This document shows positions 8,538-19,301 of a DNA stretch of 64,000 nucleotides, piece by piece. Source of the DNA: Endomychus coccineus (Eukaryota > Arthropoda > Insecta > Coleoptera > Endomychidae); assembly GCA_958510875.1 (NCBI GenBank), contig OY294070.1, positions 45,097,299-45,161,298 on the forward strand, written 5' to 3'. The position numbers and the translations under genes are program-made. How positions within the stretch are numbered: the first letter of the stretch is position 1; each line of letters begins with the position of its first letter. The notes beneath the pieces are model-generated. The model had not been told where the DNA came from and searched no databases. It was given only the letters and a program-made list of their open reading frames with translations.

Positions 8538-9696
8538 AGACATCATCCGGGAAGAAACTCATACCTACTATCCACACACAACATCTTTTGGCAACAGCGA
8601 TGAAATTGAGATATTAATCAATCAACAAGATGTGTTGGTAGATTTGGCCTCGTCTGCTTTATTCATCGAGGCAGAATTCCAGCCAGAAGCAAGTGGTGAT
8701 GGTGAATGTAAACTAACGAATAATTTCGGAGCGTTTCTCTTCGAATATATCAGTTATGAATTGAATGGAAAAGAGATAGACAAAGTACGTGATCCTGGTA
8801 TTGTCAGCACCATCAGAGCTTATCTAACATATGCCAAACATGAATCTATACCTCTAGCTATTTCTGGATGGTCATTTAAGGATGCATTGAGTTCAGTCTA
8901 CAATAATAAAATCAATTTATGGATACCATTGAATTTTCTACTAGGCCTATTCATTGACTATAACAAAGTTTTGAGTGGAAAACATAAGCTGCGCTTGATA
9001 AGGTCTCGAACCGATAACGATTGCTATACTAATAGCACAGGCACGAAAACAGCTAAAATAAATGTGAAGACGATAGCATTAAAAGTGCGACATGTGTTTC
9101 CAAGTGATCAGGTTAAATTTCAAATGTTGGAGAATTTGAGTGCTGAGAAACCTATTTTGATTCCATTTCGCAGCTGGGATCTGCATGAAAATCCGTTGAT
9201 GAAGGAGAGCACTCGTGACATTTGGGCTGTTAAAACTTCAATGAATTTGGAACGACCCAGATATGTGATTCTAGCTTTCCAAACTGATCGAAAAAATAAT
9301 CCTGTTAAGCACAGTGCATATTTCGATAATATAAACTTGCTAAATGTTAAATTATACTTGAATTCAGAGTGTTATCCATATGAAGCAATGAAATTGAATT
9401 TCACCGACCAGCAATACGTGGAAGCATACCAGATGTACTATGATTTCCAGAAATCATTTTCAAATAAAATAATAAGCGAACCCATGTTAGATTATATAGC
9501 ATTCAATAATAGAGCAATTTTTGTGATTGACTGTTCAAAACAAAACGATGCTATAAAGTCATCAACAGTTGACGTCAAACTAGAGATGGAAAGTTTCCTG
9601 AAATTCCCCAAAAACACCAGGGCTTATTGCATCATCATTAACGATCGTATAATGGAGTATTCTCCGATTACAGGATCAGTTCGGAGTTTAGTGTGA
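8494..9696 (+). pseudogene. Double-jelly-roll major capsid protein, copy A (start codon lost)
   Basis: About 400 residues, the usual size of double-jelly-roll capsid proteins of Polinton-like elements and of the insect proteins labelled double jelly roll-like domain. It has an N-terminal region with TYYPHTTSFGNSDEIEILIN, a central block with INLWIPLNFLLGLF, and a C-terminal strand-rich half. The body is open to 9696, but the codon that is ATG in copies B and C is ATT here (8494-8496), and no other in-frame ATG occurs for roughly 200 residues. I treat it as a damaged copy unless a TTG or upstream spliced start is used. Confidence 0.82.
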
Positions 9697-10052
9697 AGAA
9701 CCATGAATCATAATGTTATTATTTTAATTCTAAATGTATTTTTCTAAATAAATGTTATTATTATTATTTTTGGTATTTTATTTCTCTCACTTTCCCGCAA
9801 GACATCACAATAATGAACGAGCCGTTTGGTAAAGTACAGTCCCTTGGATCAACCCATCAGGATTGTAATCTAAATTATAAATATCGCTTCAGCGTTAGAA
9901 ACAAAAAATGTATGTTACTATCTAATTAATAAATATAAATATACTTTTGTTTTATTACATGTTTACATATAATGTTCCTCAAAAAAGTGATTCAGATTAT
10001 TATGTTATCTTTTCAATTATTATAGTATGTAGTAGTGGTTATCAAACAGTCT
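9697..10052. other. 3' end region of the capsid gene, AT-rich, no other gene
   Basis: Contains AATAAA at 9747-9752, about 50 bp after the capsid stop, a plausible poly(A) signal. The rest is AT-rich sequence conserved in B and C (12862-13220, 26813-27168) without a reading frame of note. Confidence 0.5.
9747..9752 (+). terminator. AATAAA polyadenylation signal of the capsid transcript
   Basis: Single AATAAA hexamer about 50 bp downstream of the major capsid stop, followed by a T/A-rich stretch. Present at the mirror position in copies B and C. Confidence 0.45.
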
Positions 10053-10340
10053 GCGGTAAATATTCTCTCTTATCTCGAGTGCAGAAGCCGATAAAGTTGT
10101 CTCATTCAGAATAGCGAATATGAAAATAATAAATAACCTATCAAATCGTTGGAGCTTCTTTCTTCATATGGGTTATCAATCTCAAACTTGAAGAATCTCA
10201 AATGAGTCTCTACAGGTGATAATAGTCGAACATATTCATTTAGCCCCGACCAACACACAGGCCCTCGTAGGCTCGCAAATGATAACAATGTTGCATACAA
10301 AATAGCTTTAGGCAATAAGCCGTTACATGGGAAATATCGA
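10053..10340. repeat. Truncated right TIR of copy A (inner 288 bp only)
   Basis: Begins GCGGTAAATATTC, the reverse complement of the inner TIR end, and stops at GGGAAATATCGA, where the flank sequence takes over. The outer about 600 bp are missing. Copy C's left TIR (26525-26812) is broken at the same point. Confidence 0.85.
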
Positions 10341-11971
10341 AGTAGGTATCCCGTCACCTTGGGCGGCCAGACAGAGAGCCTTATCAGATGTAGGCAACCA
10401 GTAGCGCATGCGCGGTACAGTTGGGTAGATGGTGTGACCTCTAGGGTGTGGTCGTCTCTGACCTTGGTGGTAGAGCGATCAGCTTGTATATACAAGATCG
10501 TTCAAGGTAGACAGCAAGCAATATGTGAGGTTAGGGAGAACTTCAATGTAAAGCAGCATCAAAATATGTTTCTACACACGGGAATCGAACCCGAGAAATG
10601 AAATCCAAAGCCAATTCCTTAACCGCTCAGCTATGGAGGAATTGAGAACAAGCGATTTTAATGTTGTAGATATAACCGCAGGGTATCCGGTCTGAGTGAT
10701 AAGTGCGAGTATATTGCAGTCTATATGATGCAGGTAATTGTTTTACATGACGTTAGTCATGCAGGTATGTCACGAAGCGAGGTATGGAATGTGAGACTTC
10801 ATAGCGCTAGCCCATAGGGGTTTTGAAATAGTGTTGTTTGTACATGTCGTCAGTCACGTGATTTTTGAAAGAGACCGGGCATTCATCGGAGGTATCATGG
10901 GAGGGCTGCTGTTCCTTGAATGCATAGATGGAATGTTATATATAGTATAGAAATGATATCTTCTGCATCTCTCTCAAACGCGATGTTTATAAGGAAATTA
11001 CTTTCAAAAACGTTTATTCAAGCTGTCTGTACCTTACTTGATTGCTATATTACAAAATGCAATTTCAATCATCTTAAACATATATGGAAATTATTTTTAG
11101 TATACAAAATGGAGTCGGGAGACTTCAATGGGGTATGGGATGTGGGGTTGTTTATGTATGACGTTAGTCATGTGAATTTGAATGAAGCTGGCGCGATCTC
11201 CAACGAGACAGGTGTGTATGTGAGGTTATACAGAGTGTGCAGGTATGATGTCTATCACGCAGGTCTTCAACGAGGTATCTACCTTGCAGGAGCCTTCAAT
11301 GAAATGTGAGGTTGTTTGTACATGCCGTTAGTCGCAGGGTTTTGTCTGAGTTATAATGATATCGGTCGCGATGCATTGTCTGCCCCCACAAGTCTTCAAT
11401 AAGAGGTCATAACATCTAACATGCGATAGTTTACAAAAAAATGCTGCTTCTCATAATAGCGATATTATGAAGCGTTTGCAGAAATAACTATTAAATCATC
11501 TAAGGACTTTTTGCTTGATTAGTACTAGCGAGTACAATATTCGTTATAATATTATAAGTATGTATCATTAGCTTACTTGTGCGATAAGGTTGTGTTAAAT
11601 CATGTCCAACAGCAATGTATTCAACTTGGAATTATCGTAATGATGCGCGATCCTTCAATGTTAAAGTAGTTTCATAAGTTATCCGAAAGTAATATGAATA
11701 TATTAAATGTTTTTCCAAAATAAGTTCCGAAGTAAACATAATTCGCTATAATATTCATTCATGTATGTTACATAAATTATCCTATATAATTCAAATAAGG
11801 TTGAACAATATTCACTATCATATTTTGCGGTAGAGCTACAGCTCGCTCGAGAGAGATAAGAAAGATACGCCGATCACCTTCAAACGCGATGAGAATACGA
11901 ATGCGAGGGAGTTTTATAGAGATCGAACTCATTTCCCCAACCTCCCAAGAGGTAGAACTATGATGAGGAAT
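10341..11971 (-). repeat. 1.63-kb inter-unit flank repeat, inverted copy
   Basis: Reverse complement of 24891-26524 and 38839-40472. It contains a tRNA-like Pol III promoter segment and, at the end next to 10341, about 80 bp resembling the region beside the Harbinger exon at 43.3 kb. ORFs at 10106-10495, 10920-11309 and 11777-12025 show no family resemblance and cross repeat boundaries, so I do not call them genes. Confidence 0.8.
10572..10642 (-). other. tRNA-like sequence with Pol III A and B boxes
   Basis: On the minus strand it has TAGCTGAGCGGTTAAGG (A box) and GGGTTCGATTCCC (B box) about 35 nt apart, like a tRNA gene. The T arm folds, but the acceptor ends do not pair and the D and anticodon stems are poor. 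It is a tRNA-derived relic, as in SINE heads, rather than a working tRNA. Four copies occur in the window. Confidence 0.55.
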
Positions 11972-12861
11972 AGATGTGGATAATAACCATATGAATATCT
12001 TCATAAGCGCTAATCTATACGACATTCAAACACGTGCTTCATAAAAGTCTGAATATTGAGTAGAGCTATAGTATCTTCTTCATAAGCGATCATTATCATC
12101 ATTCAGACACTTGTTTAGCACGTGATTCAACAGCCTGGCATCATCGTTCACGAACTATGATGGGCTAATGAGGAATAAAATACCAATAATAATTATATAA
12201 ATATCTCCATTAGCAATCTGTACTATTTTCCTTCACGAGCACGACTTTTACAAACTCCATACGTTCGCGTAAAAGATTATAATGATAAACACATTTTTGT
12301 TCACGGGTTTACATAATCATATGAATATCTTCATAAGCGCTAATCTATATGACATTCAAACACATGCTTCATAAAAGTCTGAACATTGAGTAGAGCTATA
12401 GCATCTTCTTCATAAGCGATCATTATCAACATTCAGACACTTGTTTAGCACGTGATTCAACAAGCTGACATCATCGTTCACGAACTATGATGGTTCGATG
12501 AGGACTCAAACATTGAACAGATGAATCTTTGAGGTTAAATATCTGCTGTAGAAATTACCCCACCTTTATTACCTTTTATTTGACATTATCGATATTTCCC
12601 ATGTAACTAACCTAAAGCTATTTTGTATGCAACATTGTTATCATTTGCGAACCTTCGAGAAATTTGGCGGGGCTAAATGAATATGTTTGACTATTATTAC
12701 CTGTAGATTTATTTGAGATTCTTCAAGTTTGAGATTGATAACCCACATGAAGAAAGAAGCTTCAACGAATTGATAGGTTATTTATTATTTTCATATTCGC
12801 TATTCTGAATGTGACAACTTTATCGGCTTCAACACTCGAGATAAGAGAGAATATTTACCGC
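11972..12861. repeat. Left terminal inverted repeat of copy B (890 bp)
   Basis: Direct copy of 2692-3578 and inverse of 19302-20188. It is the only intact TIR in the window at the major-capsid end of an element. Minor indels occur near 12606, where about a dozen bases present in copy A are missing. Confidence 0.88.
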
Positions 12862-13220
12862 AAACTGTCTTATAACCACTACTACTACATATTATAATAA
12901 TTGAAAAGATAACATAATAATCTGAATCACTTTTGAGGAACATTATATGCAAACAGGTAATAAAACAAAAGTATATTTATATTTATTAATTAGATAGTAA
13001 CACAAATTTTTTTTTGTTTCTAACTCTGAAGCGATATTTATAATTTAGATTACAATCCTGATGGGTTGATCCAAGGGACTGTACTTTACCAACGGCTCGT
13101 TCATTATTGTGATGTCTTGCGGGAAAGTGAGATAAATAAAATACCAAAAATAATAATAATAACATTTATTTAGAAAAATACATTTAGAATTAAAATAATA
13201 ACATTATGATTCATGGTTCT

Positions 13221-14423
13221 TCACACTAAACTCCGAACTGATCCTGTAATTGGAGAATACTCCATTATACGATCGTTAATGATGATGCAATAAGCCCTGG
13301 TGTTTTTGGGGAAATTCAGGAAACTTTCCATCTCTAGTTTGACGTCAACTGTTGATGACTTTATAGCATCATTTTGTTTTGAACAGTCAATCACAAAAAT
13401 TGCTCTATTCTTGAATGCTATATAATCTAACATGGGTTCGCTTATTATTTTATTTGAAAATGATTTCTGGAAATCATAGTACATCTGGTATGCTTCCACG
13501 TATTGCTGGTCGGTGAAATTCAATTTCATTGCTTCATATGGATAACACTCTGAATTCAAGTATAATTTTACATTTAGCAAGTTTATATTATCGAAATATG
13601 CACTGTGCTTAACAGGATTATTTTTTCGATCAGTTTGGAAAGCTAAAATCACATATCTGGGACGTTCCAAATTCATTGAAGTTTTAACAGCTCAAATGTC
13701 ACGAGTGGTCTCCTTCATCAACGGATTTTCATGCAGATCCCAGCTGCGAAATGGAATCAAAATAGGCTTCTCAGCACTCAAATTCTCCAACATTTGAAAT
13801 TTAACCTGATCACTTGGAAACACATGTCGCACTTTTAATGCTATCGTCTTCACATTTATTTTAGCCCTCTTCGTACCTGTGCTATTGGTATAGCAATCGT
13901 TATCGGTTCGAGACCTTATCAAGCGCAGCTTATGTTTTCCACTCAAGACTTTGTTATAGTCAATGAATAGGCCTAGTAGAAAATTCAACGGTATCCATAA
14001 ATTGATTTTATTATTGTAGACTGAACTCAATGCATCCTTAAATGACCATCCAGAAATAGCTAGAGGTATAGATTCATGTTTGGCATATGTTAGATAAGCT
14101 CTGATGGTGCTGACAATACCAGGATCACGTACTTTGTCTATCTCTTTTCCATTCAATTCATAACTAATATATTCGAAGAGAAACGCTCCGAAATTATTCG
14201 TTAGTTTACATTCACCATCACCACTTGCTTCTGGCTGGAATTCTGCCTCGATGAATAAAGCAGACGATGCCAAATCTACCAACACATCTTGTTGATTGAT
14301 TAATATCTCAATTTCATCGCTGTTGCCAAAAGATGTTGTGTGTGGATAGTAGGTATGAGTTTCTTCCCGGATGATGTCTTCAATGAAGTTTGGCTCGTTG
14401 AATATTTGAAGTTTTTCCGACAT
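13221..14423 (-). pseudogene. Double-jelly-roll major capsid protein, copy B (in-frame TGA)
   Basis: The frame starts at the ATG at 14423 and matches copy A throughout, but a TGA replaces the Trp codon of copy A near 13697, so only about 243 residues are read before the stop. The rest of the frame (13221-13676) is open and near-identical to copy A. The same TGA is in copy C, so it predates the tandem duplication. Family assignment as for copy A. Confidence 0.82.
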
Positions 14424-14595
14424 TGTAACCAAGGGACTTCAAAAAATTTATATTTTCCAATGATAGTGATGCAGAAGCAACCTTCTCCTTCTTCAATGAC
14501 AGTGATGCAGAAGCAACCTTCTCCCTCGAGCTCGTTGTAGATAATGACTGATGACCACTATGGAGATGTCTTTTATTGCTAAAATCCAAACCCAT
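14380..14595 (-). CDS. Small Ser-rich ORF, copy B (doubtful)
   Basis: Counterpart of 8322-8537 with one residue changed. It has the same internal EKVASASLSL duplication and overlaps the capsid start. No family recognised. Confidence 0.22.
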   Translation of the reverse strand: MGLDFSNKRHLHSGHQSLSTTSSREKVASASLSLKKEKVASASLSLENINFLKSLGYNVGKTSNIQRAKLH

Positions 14596-14675
14596 GTTCT
14601 CAAGTGATGGCTACTGCAACCTTCTCAGTTGAATTCCTTTCATATAATGAGTGGTGGTGAGTATTGGATTATTAT

Positions 14676-15419
14676 TTATTGTTGTGAGCCATAATCCCTA
14701 GCGATCTTTTTCAATTCCAATCGTATAATAATTTCTTCTCCACGAAAATTTACCGGTTTCCAATTCTGATCTAGAATATTCAGTGTGATGTTATCGAAGG
14801 ACGTCTTGCTGATGACCGGTAGATAAATAAGATTCTTCGGCTCTATATCAATGGAAAAACCAGGTGGTACAAGAGGTGAGAACTCATATATCGTATGAGC
14901 TATCTTATTGTTATAATATGCTCCCGCGGTTAAGTTACACTCTACGCGTATAGTTTGAACTTTGATTATGTTTATAGGTCGATCAGATACGTGTAGTTCA
15001 CGAGATGTCAATTTCTTTTTGCTGAATCCCAACAGTTCGCTTATACTATCTTTAGGAATAAAATTCACTTTAAAATCACTCTTCAGCTCTGTGTGTAGAG
15101 TGTTGTTGTTAGATTTTATTGATAATTTCCGGTCACGCTCTTCTTGCTTCACTCCTATCCCACAAACTGTACTTTGTATGAAATCTTCGATGTCTGTCAA
15201 CTCGTAGGACCCCGTAGGTATAGTAACTACTCTTTCCTCACCCTTCACATCTTCATAATAAAATTTATTAAAACCTTCTTCAATGTTCGGAATGCTATTG
15301 TACGTATGCAAGCCAACAAGTGCGATAGAATAATATGAATGAGGATCTAGTTTTATAGGTGGGTGGAAATCTACAGATAAACGAGAGCTCTTACCCGTGA
15401 TAGTGAACGTCTGAGACAT
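14676..15419 (-). CDS. Minor capsid (penton-like) protein, copy B
   Basis: 247 residues from the Met of MSQTF. Differs from copy A by a handful of substitutions; the frame is intact. The start is chosen over the ATG 18 bp upstream because the TATA motif at 15445-15458 would place the transcription start after that ATG. Confidence 0.75.
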   Translation of the reverse strand: MSQTFTITGKSSRLSVDFHPPIKLDPHSYYSIALVGLHTYNSIPNIEEGFNKFYYEDVKGEERVVTIPTGSYELTDIEDFIQSTVCGIGVKQEERDRKLSIKSNNNTLHTELKSDFKVNFIPKDSISELLGFSKKKLTSRELHVSDRPINIIKVQTIRVECNLTAGAYYNNKIAHTIYEFSPLVPPGFSIDIEPKNLIYLPVISKTSFDNITLNILDQNWKPVNFRGEEIIIRLELKKIARDYGSQQ

Positions 15420-15444
15420 GATTGATGAAAACTTCATCAACAAT

Positions 15445-15458
15445 CTATTTATATACTA
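15445..15458 (-). promoter_or_regulatory. TATA-type promoter motif, minor capsid gene, copy B
   Basis: TAGTATATAAATAG on the minus strand, identical to the motif at 7459-7472. It overlaps the 3' end of the PLA2-like ORF. Confidence 0.55.
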
Positions 15459-15674
15459 ATAAATGTTAGTCGACCAATTCCAAATATAACTGGCTACAAT
15501 TATAAGTGTTATATTGCATGAAATATCGTGTAGACGGCAAGCTTTATCGAATGAATTGATACCCTGAATCTCCTCAACCGTTCTTCTAATTCTGCCCCTG
15601 GTATTGATTTGAAGTTCAAACGGGAGCTTGTTTATAAGCGTATTGAGAACAACTTCTCCCACGCACGCTTCCAT
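15456..15674 (-). CDS. Phospholipase-A2-like small protein, copy B
   Basis: 72 residues. Retains LPFELQ and GINSFDKACRLHDIS with the His-Asp pair. The C-terminus is shorter than in copy A because of an indel. As in copy A, the calcium-binding loop is not recognisable. Confidence 0.52.
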   Translation of the reverse strand: MEACVGEVVLNTLINKLPFELQINTRGRIRRTVEEIQGINSFDKACRLHDISCNITLIIVASYIWNWSTNIY

Positions 15675-15866
15675 ACAGACTGATGAGAATTCAAGATTGC
15701 ACCGTTATTTAACGAGGGGTGGGGGGGAAGACCAAAGATCTCAAAATAATTTTTTTTTTTAATTAATTATCTCAATACAAAAGACTTAAGTATAATCTTA
15801 ACAATATATGTTTCAAATATCTCAATCTTGACTCTTGATTCATCGTCCTAGTCGTATTGCATATTC

Positions 15867-15971
15867 CTACCCCTTCCACCTATATTGAAGTCCTTTTATG
15901 TATGTTCGACGCTGGTAAAAGTTCTTTCTTCTGTGCTCATGAAGCTCATGAACAACTTGTTTTCACTCATC
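15867..15971 (-). pseudogene. Integrase N-terminal remnant, copy B (frameshifted)
   Basis: Aligns with 6926-7030 at the DNA level, including the AACTTTTACCAGCGTCGAAC stretch, but a 1-nt indel near its start shifts the frame so the integrase-like residues are no longer joined to the ATG. Its persistence in all copies shows the deletion of the integrase core is ancestral to the array. Confidence 0.42.
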
Positions 15972-15987
15972 TTATCAATGTGGAAAT

Positions 15988-16602
15988 CTAGTGTAGAATT
16001 AATTTTTTGGGTATATTCACAGGATTTGGAGATATACGTTTCACAGAGGCCTGCTTTGATGTTATGGATGATGAAGGTCTCTTCTTAGAAGGTTCCACAG
16101 ATGTCATCCGTCGTTCTAACGCCTCCACTTTACTAGTAATGTCATTTAGACGCATGTTCATACTGTTAAATGTGTTATTGATCTCTTCCAATTCATTTCT
16201 GTTTTCCCTTACACTATCACTGATTGTTTTATACTCTGATTTTATATAGATTCCCATTTCATTATATTTATTCTGAATGTCCATCAGATGTTTATCAATG
16301 TTGAGAATAACCTTATCATTCGTTAAGTTATGTTCATCCAGATCCTTGTTGATATCTTTGATCAAATTATCAACCCTAACATTGAAGGTATCTTTAAGAC
16401 TGGTTTCCGTTTTCAGATTCAGTTTGTGTGTTAATTTATCAACATATACTTTATTTGCAACATCTCCATCATCATTCGGTGATTTTACGTTGCACAATCT
16501 ACGATTTTCCATATCATAACTTCCATCGCTCGTTACGAATAATCCTTGTCCGTGAACTTGTTTGAAATTATTATTAAATACATTTGTATCATATATCCAC
16601 AT
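15988..16602 (-). CDS. Fibre-like coiled-coil protein, copy B
   Basis: About 204 residues starting at MWIYDTNVF, the first in-frame Met. A 5-nt difference from copy A removes the upstream MDKFG start. Same head motif, coiled coil and basic Ser/Pro tail as copy A. Confidence 0.55.
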   Translation of the reverse strand: MWIYDTNVFNNNFKQVHGQGLFVTSDGSYDMENRRLCNVKSPNDDGDVANKVYVDKLTHKLNLKTETSLKDTFNVRVDNLIKDINKDLDEHNLTNDKVILNIDKHLMDIQNKYNEMGIYIKSEYKTISDSVRENRNELEEINNTFNSMNMRLNDITSKVEALERRMTSVEPSKKRPSSSITSKQASVKRISPNPVNIPKKLILH

Positions 16603-16619
16603 GGAAGAGGAGGCCAAAC

Positions 16620-17684
16620 TTATCCATTGAAACCATCTTTATAACTGAGATGAATTTGTCTTACACCTGGTTTTTGTTCAATTACCCCTGCCTCTATCAA
16701 TTCTTCTATTATAGAGATTATCTCATCGTGATGATTATGGTTACCGGCATGCGAGGATGCAACAAGAAGTCTCAGTCTATCCACAATTTCGTTAACGTCA
16801 TCCCAATAAACATATTCGATAGGTTTCTCGTTATATTCAAGCATATCATTTTTGATATATGCACTTCCAGTGTATGTTTTGGCTCTGGGTCTTTTCATGG
16901 AATTAATCAAAGGTTTCAGTACATTTTTGTATTTTACAATGTTTCTTATTCGATCAGCTGGATCGTTATTACGCCTATGGGCACTAGTCATTTCCATCAT
17001 TTGACTGTAATTTTTCCCATCTTCCACAGTGTAAGTATCAGGTAGAACATCTCTGTAAAATATCAAATTATACAGTCCTGTGGTACCCTTGAACGGAGTA
17101 CCCTTGATAATTATATTACTCTCACTATCAATTTCTATAGGTTGATTACCCATGAACCATTTGTCTAAAGTTGAATTATATTGCAATCCCATTCTATCAT
17201 CGTATTTCTTGACATCATCATCCAATAGGAATCCTTCCAAGTAATAACGTGCTAATGTGGGGTATTGTTGCAGAAACTCCTCTGTAGCCTCTGCATTATC
17301 TTTCTTATGTTTTCTGAATTCTTCACGAATCTGATCGATAGTAGGTTCGGGTGTAAACACATCCTCCTCAGTGTTTTGGGGGTTATATACGAATTCTTCA
17401 CCTTCAGTTACAATATTCGGGGTTGGTATGTTCTCCATTTGTGTTGCTGTAGAAACAATACTTTTAGGTTTAACCAACGAATTTTGTTTGATTATTTCAG
17501 CATTTCTCGCAATTTCCTCTAGGGGTTTAGATACATTCCTGAACATATTATCTAGAATCTCATCATTTTCAGCTTTACCCAACTTCACAGCCATATATTT
17601 TTTCCTCACAACGTTTGCTAACTCCCAAATTTTTTTCTTCAATTGTTGTTTTTCTTTAAGCGTGTTACTCACACCCACGTCCAT
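16620..17684 (-). CDS. DUF8207-like protein, intact 354-residue form, copy B
   Basis: One open frame. Residues 1-100 are charged and probably helical, residues about 100-165 acidic, and 180-354 form the conserved part (KGTPFKGTTGLYNLIF near 195-210, TSAHRRNN near 235-245, and a C-terminal LSYKDGFNG). It is a possible virion or assembly protein by position, 42 bp after the ATPase. I know the family only as an uncharacterised arthropod domain. This copy shows what copy A has lost by frameshift. Confidence 0.72.
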   Translation of the reverse strand: MDVGVSNTLKEKQQLKKKIWELANVVRKKYMAVKLGKAENDEILDNMFRNVSKPLEEIARNAEIIKQNSLVKPKSIVSTATQMENIPTPNIVTEGEEFVYNPQNTEEDVFTPEPTIDQIREEFRKHKKDNAEATEEFLQQYPTLARYYLEGFLLDDDVKKYDDRMGLQYNSTLDKWFMGNQPIEIDSESNIIIKGTPFKGTTGLYNLIFYRDVLPDTYTVEDGKNYSQMMEMTSAHRRNNDPADRIRNIVKYKNVLKPLINSMKRPRAKTYTGSAYIKNDMLEYNEKPIEYVYWDDVNEIVDRLRLLVASSHAGNHNHHDEIISIIEELIEAGVIEQKPGVRQIHLSYKDGFNG

Positions 17685-17726
17685 GCTGAGCGGGTTGTCT
17701 ATTTCAAATGAAAGTATATATACATG

Positions 17727-18452
17727 TTAGATGTATATATAACTATCAAAACCTTTGCGATAACGTCCTTTGTTCATATCACAGTCTTTGTTTATCATAA
17801 GGAACCCATATTTATCTTTCCAACATACGCTACATATCTCTTTGAATTTTTCGAGTGACATGTCGGTACTCACATGATCGGTGAATATATGTTTCAAACT
17901 GAGCTCATCCTGTTTGAAAATAATCAAGCAATTGGCATTGTCGCGCAATCCATGTTTTGGACATTTAGCAAAAGACTGACAAAGATAGAAGCTATCAATT
18001 GAGTTGTGTCTCCCTCTTGAAAAATAAGCACGAATTTTCTGCTGTTTCTCAAACATCACGTCATCGAATATTATGATTGAATTAGGCCTCGCTTCTGTAG
18101 GGTCTATGACCTCATCACTTTCGGTACAAGGAAAATATCCAAGCCCCTCAATTTTCTTCAATGTCTCCTTTAGTAACTGGTATTTTGGTTGGTGTAAAGA
18201 CTTTGAATATATGTACACGTTTTCAAATTTCAGGCCGTTAGCATCTAACAATAGAGATAACATCAAATTTGTTTTCCCACAATTACTTGGACCACAGATT
18301 ATTGTTCGTAGAGTATTAGGCAGCAAAGAGCTGTGACGTTGTGATTGTTCAACATTCTCATTGCTTGACCCTAAGTTCATAATACTCAACGAGTCTTTTT
18401 GCTTAACAATCTTCATCATGCCTGAAGGCGAATCGAAATCATACTGGAACAT
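17727..18452 (-). CDS. A32-like packaging ATPase, copy B
   Basis: 241 residues with Walker A GPSNCGKTN and Walker B IIIFDDV. Intact, and identical to copy C. See copy A for the family. Confidence 0.88.
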   Translation of the reverse strand: MFQYDFDSPSGMMKIVKQKDSLSIMNLGSSNENVEQSQRHSSLLPNTLRTIICGPSNCGKTNLMLSLLLDANGLKFENVYIYSKSLHQPKYQLLKETLKKIEGLGYFPCTESDEVIDPTEARPNSIIIFDDVMFEKQQKIRAYFSRGRHNSIDSFYLCQSFAKCPKHGLRDNANCLIIFKQDELSLKHIFTDHVSTDMSLEKFKEICSVCWKDKYGFLMINKDCDMNKGRYRKGFDSYIYI

Positions 18453-18467
18453 ATGTTAATAAGCATT

Positions 18468-18480
18468 TGTTTATATACTA
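18468..18480 (-). promoter_or_regulatory. TATA-type promoter motif before the ATPase, copy B
   Basis: TAGTATATAAACA on the minus strand, identical to 4427-4439. Confidence 0.55.
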
Positions 18481-18572
18481 GATGATGATGTTATATTGTG
18501 TATGTCCGATCACGCGGTTAGGTACTTCTACACTTCTCTCTCAAAATCAGGTATCAAATACATGTTAAATAG

Positions 18573-18892
18573 GTCTGAATGTTGAAACACGTGTCTGAAT
18601 GCTGAAACACGTGTCTGAATGTTGAAACACGTGTCTGAAACACGTGTCTGAATGTTGAAACACGTGTCTGAAACACGTGTCTGAATGCTGAAACACGTGT
18701 CTGAATGTTGAAACACGTGTCTGAAACACGTGTCTGAGTGCTGAAACACGTGTCTGAATGTTGAAACACGTGTCTGAATGTTGAAACACGTGTCTGAAAC
18801 ACGTGTCTGAGTGCTGAAACACGTGTCTGAATGTTGAAACACGTGTCTGAATGTTGAAACACGTGTCTGAGTGCTGAAACACGTGTCTGAAT
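18573..18892 (-). repeat. CACGTG minisatellite, copy B
   Basis: About 17 CACGTG-bearing units of 20 or 10 bp. Unit order differs from copy A, showing turnover since the copies separated. Confidence 0.92.
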
Positions 18893-18982
18893 ACTAAAGC
18901 ATGTGTTGAATCATGCGATAAAACATGTGCATGAATGTATTACAAACATTATGATTATTCACATTTTATTCCTCATTAGCCC

Positions 18983-19174
18983 ATCATAGTTCGTGAACGA
19001 TGATGACGTCATCATCGTTCGTAAACTATGGTCGCCGGGTTGAATCAGTTACTGTCATTGGCTTGAAGCAGTGACGTCATCATCGTTCGTGAACGATGGT
19101 CGCCGGATTGAATCAGTTACTGTCATTGGTATGAAGCAGTGACGTCATCATCGTTCGTGAACGATGGTCGCCGG
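18983..19174. repeat. 68-bp palindrome/TGACGTCA repeats, copy B
   Basis: Mirror of 3706-3890, with two full units and a partial one. The CATCGTTC-GT-GAACGATG palindrome and TGACGTCA are kept. Confidence 0.8.
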
Positions 19175-19301
19175 ATCTTCAATTCAATAAAACACCACTT
19201 ACTCGTCAAAATCCTTATGTATTTCGATACACATAAAGCTATAGTCTGATGTTCTCACCCACCCCCAATTTGTATGCATCATATTGATTTTCCCTACATC
19301 A

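Larger units (their letters stand above)
2692..10340 (+). mobile_element. Capsid-coding Polinton-like element, copy A
   Basis: Copy A carries the full left TIR (2692-3578), all the capsid-module genes on the plus strand, and only the inner 288 bp of the right TIR (10053-10340). The right TIR breaks at TATCGA and is fused to the 1.63-kb flank. It is inverted relative to copies B and C. Lesions are specific to this copy: a frameshift in the DUF8207-like gene near 5750 and loss of the capsid ATG at 8494. It has no polymerase, protease or full integrase gene. Confidence 0.85.

Noticed and set aside
4455..9696. Search for polymerase B, adenain-type protease or a complete rve integrase in the capsid element
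   Set aside because: No YGDTD-type polymerase motif, protease triad or D,D-35-E core was seen on either strand of any copy.
10106..10495. 129-residue ORF across the truncated TIR and flank
   Set aside because: It crosses a repeat junction and has no family features.
10571..10642. Functional tRNA gene
   Set aside because: The A and B boxes are good but the acceptor, D and anticodon stems do not pair properly.
10920..11309. About 130-residue ORF in the flank repeat (also 25553-25945 and 39501-39893)
   Set aside because: It changes frame between copies and shows no domain; the diverged version at 42073-42387 is different in sequence and length.
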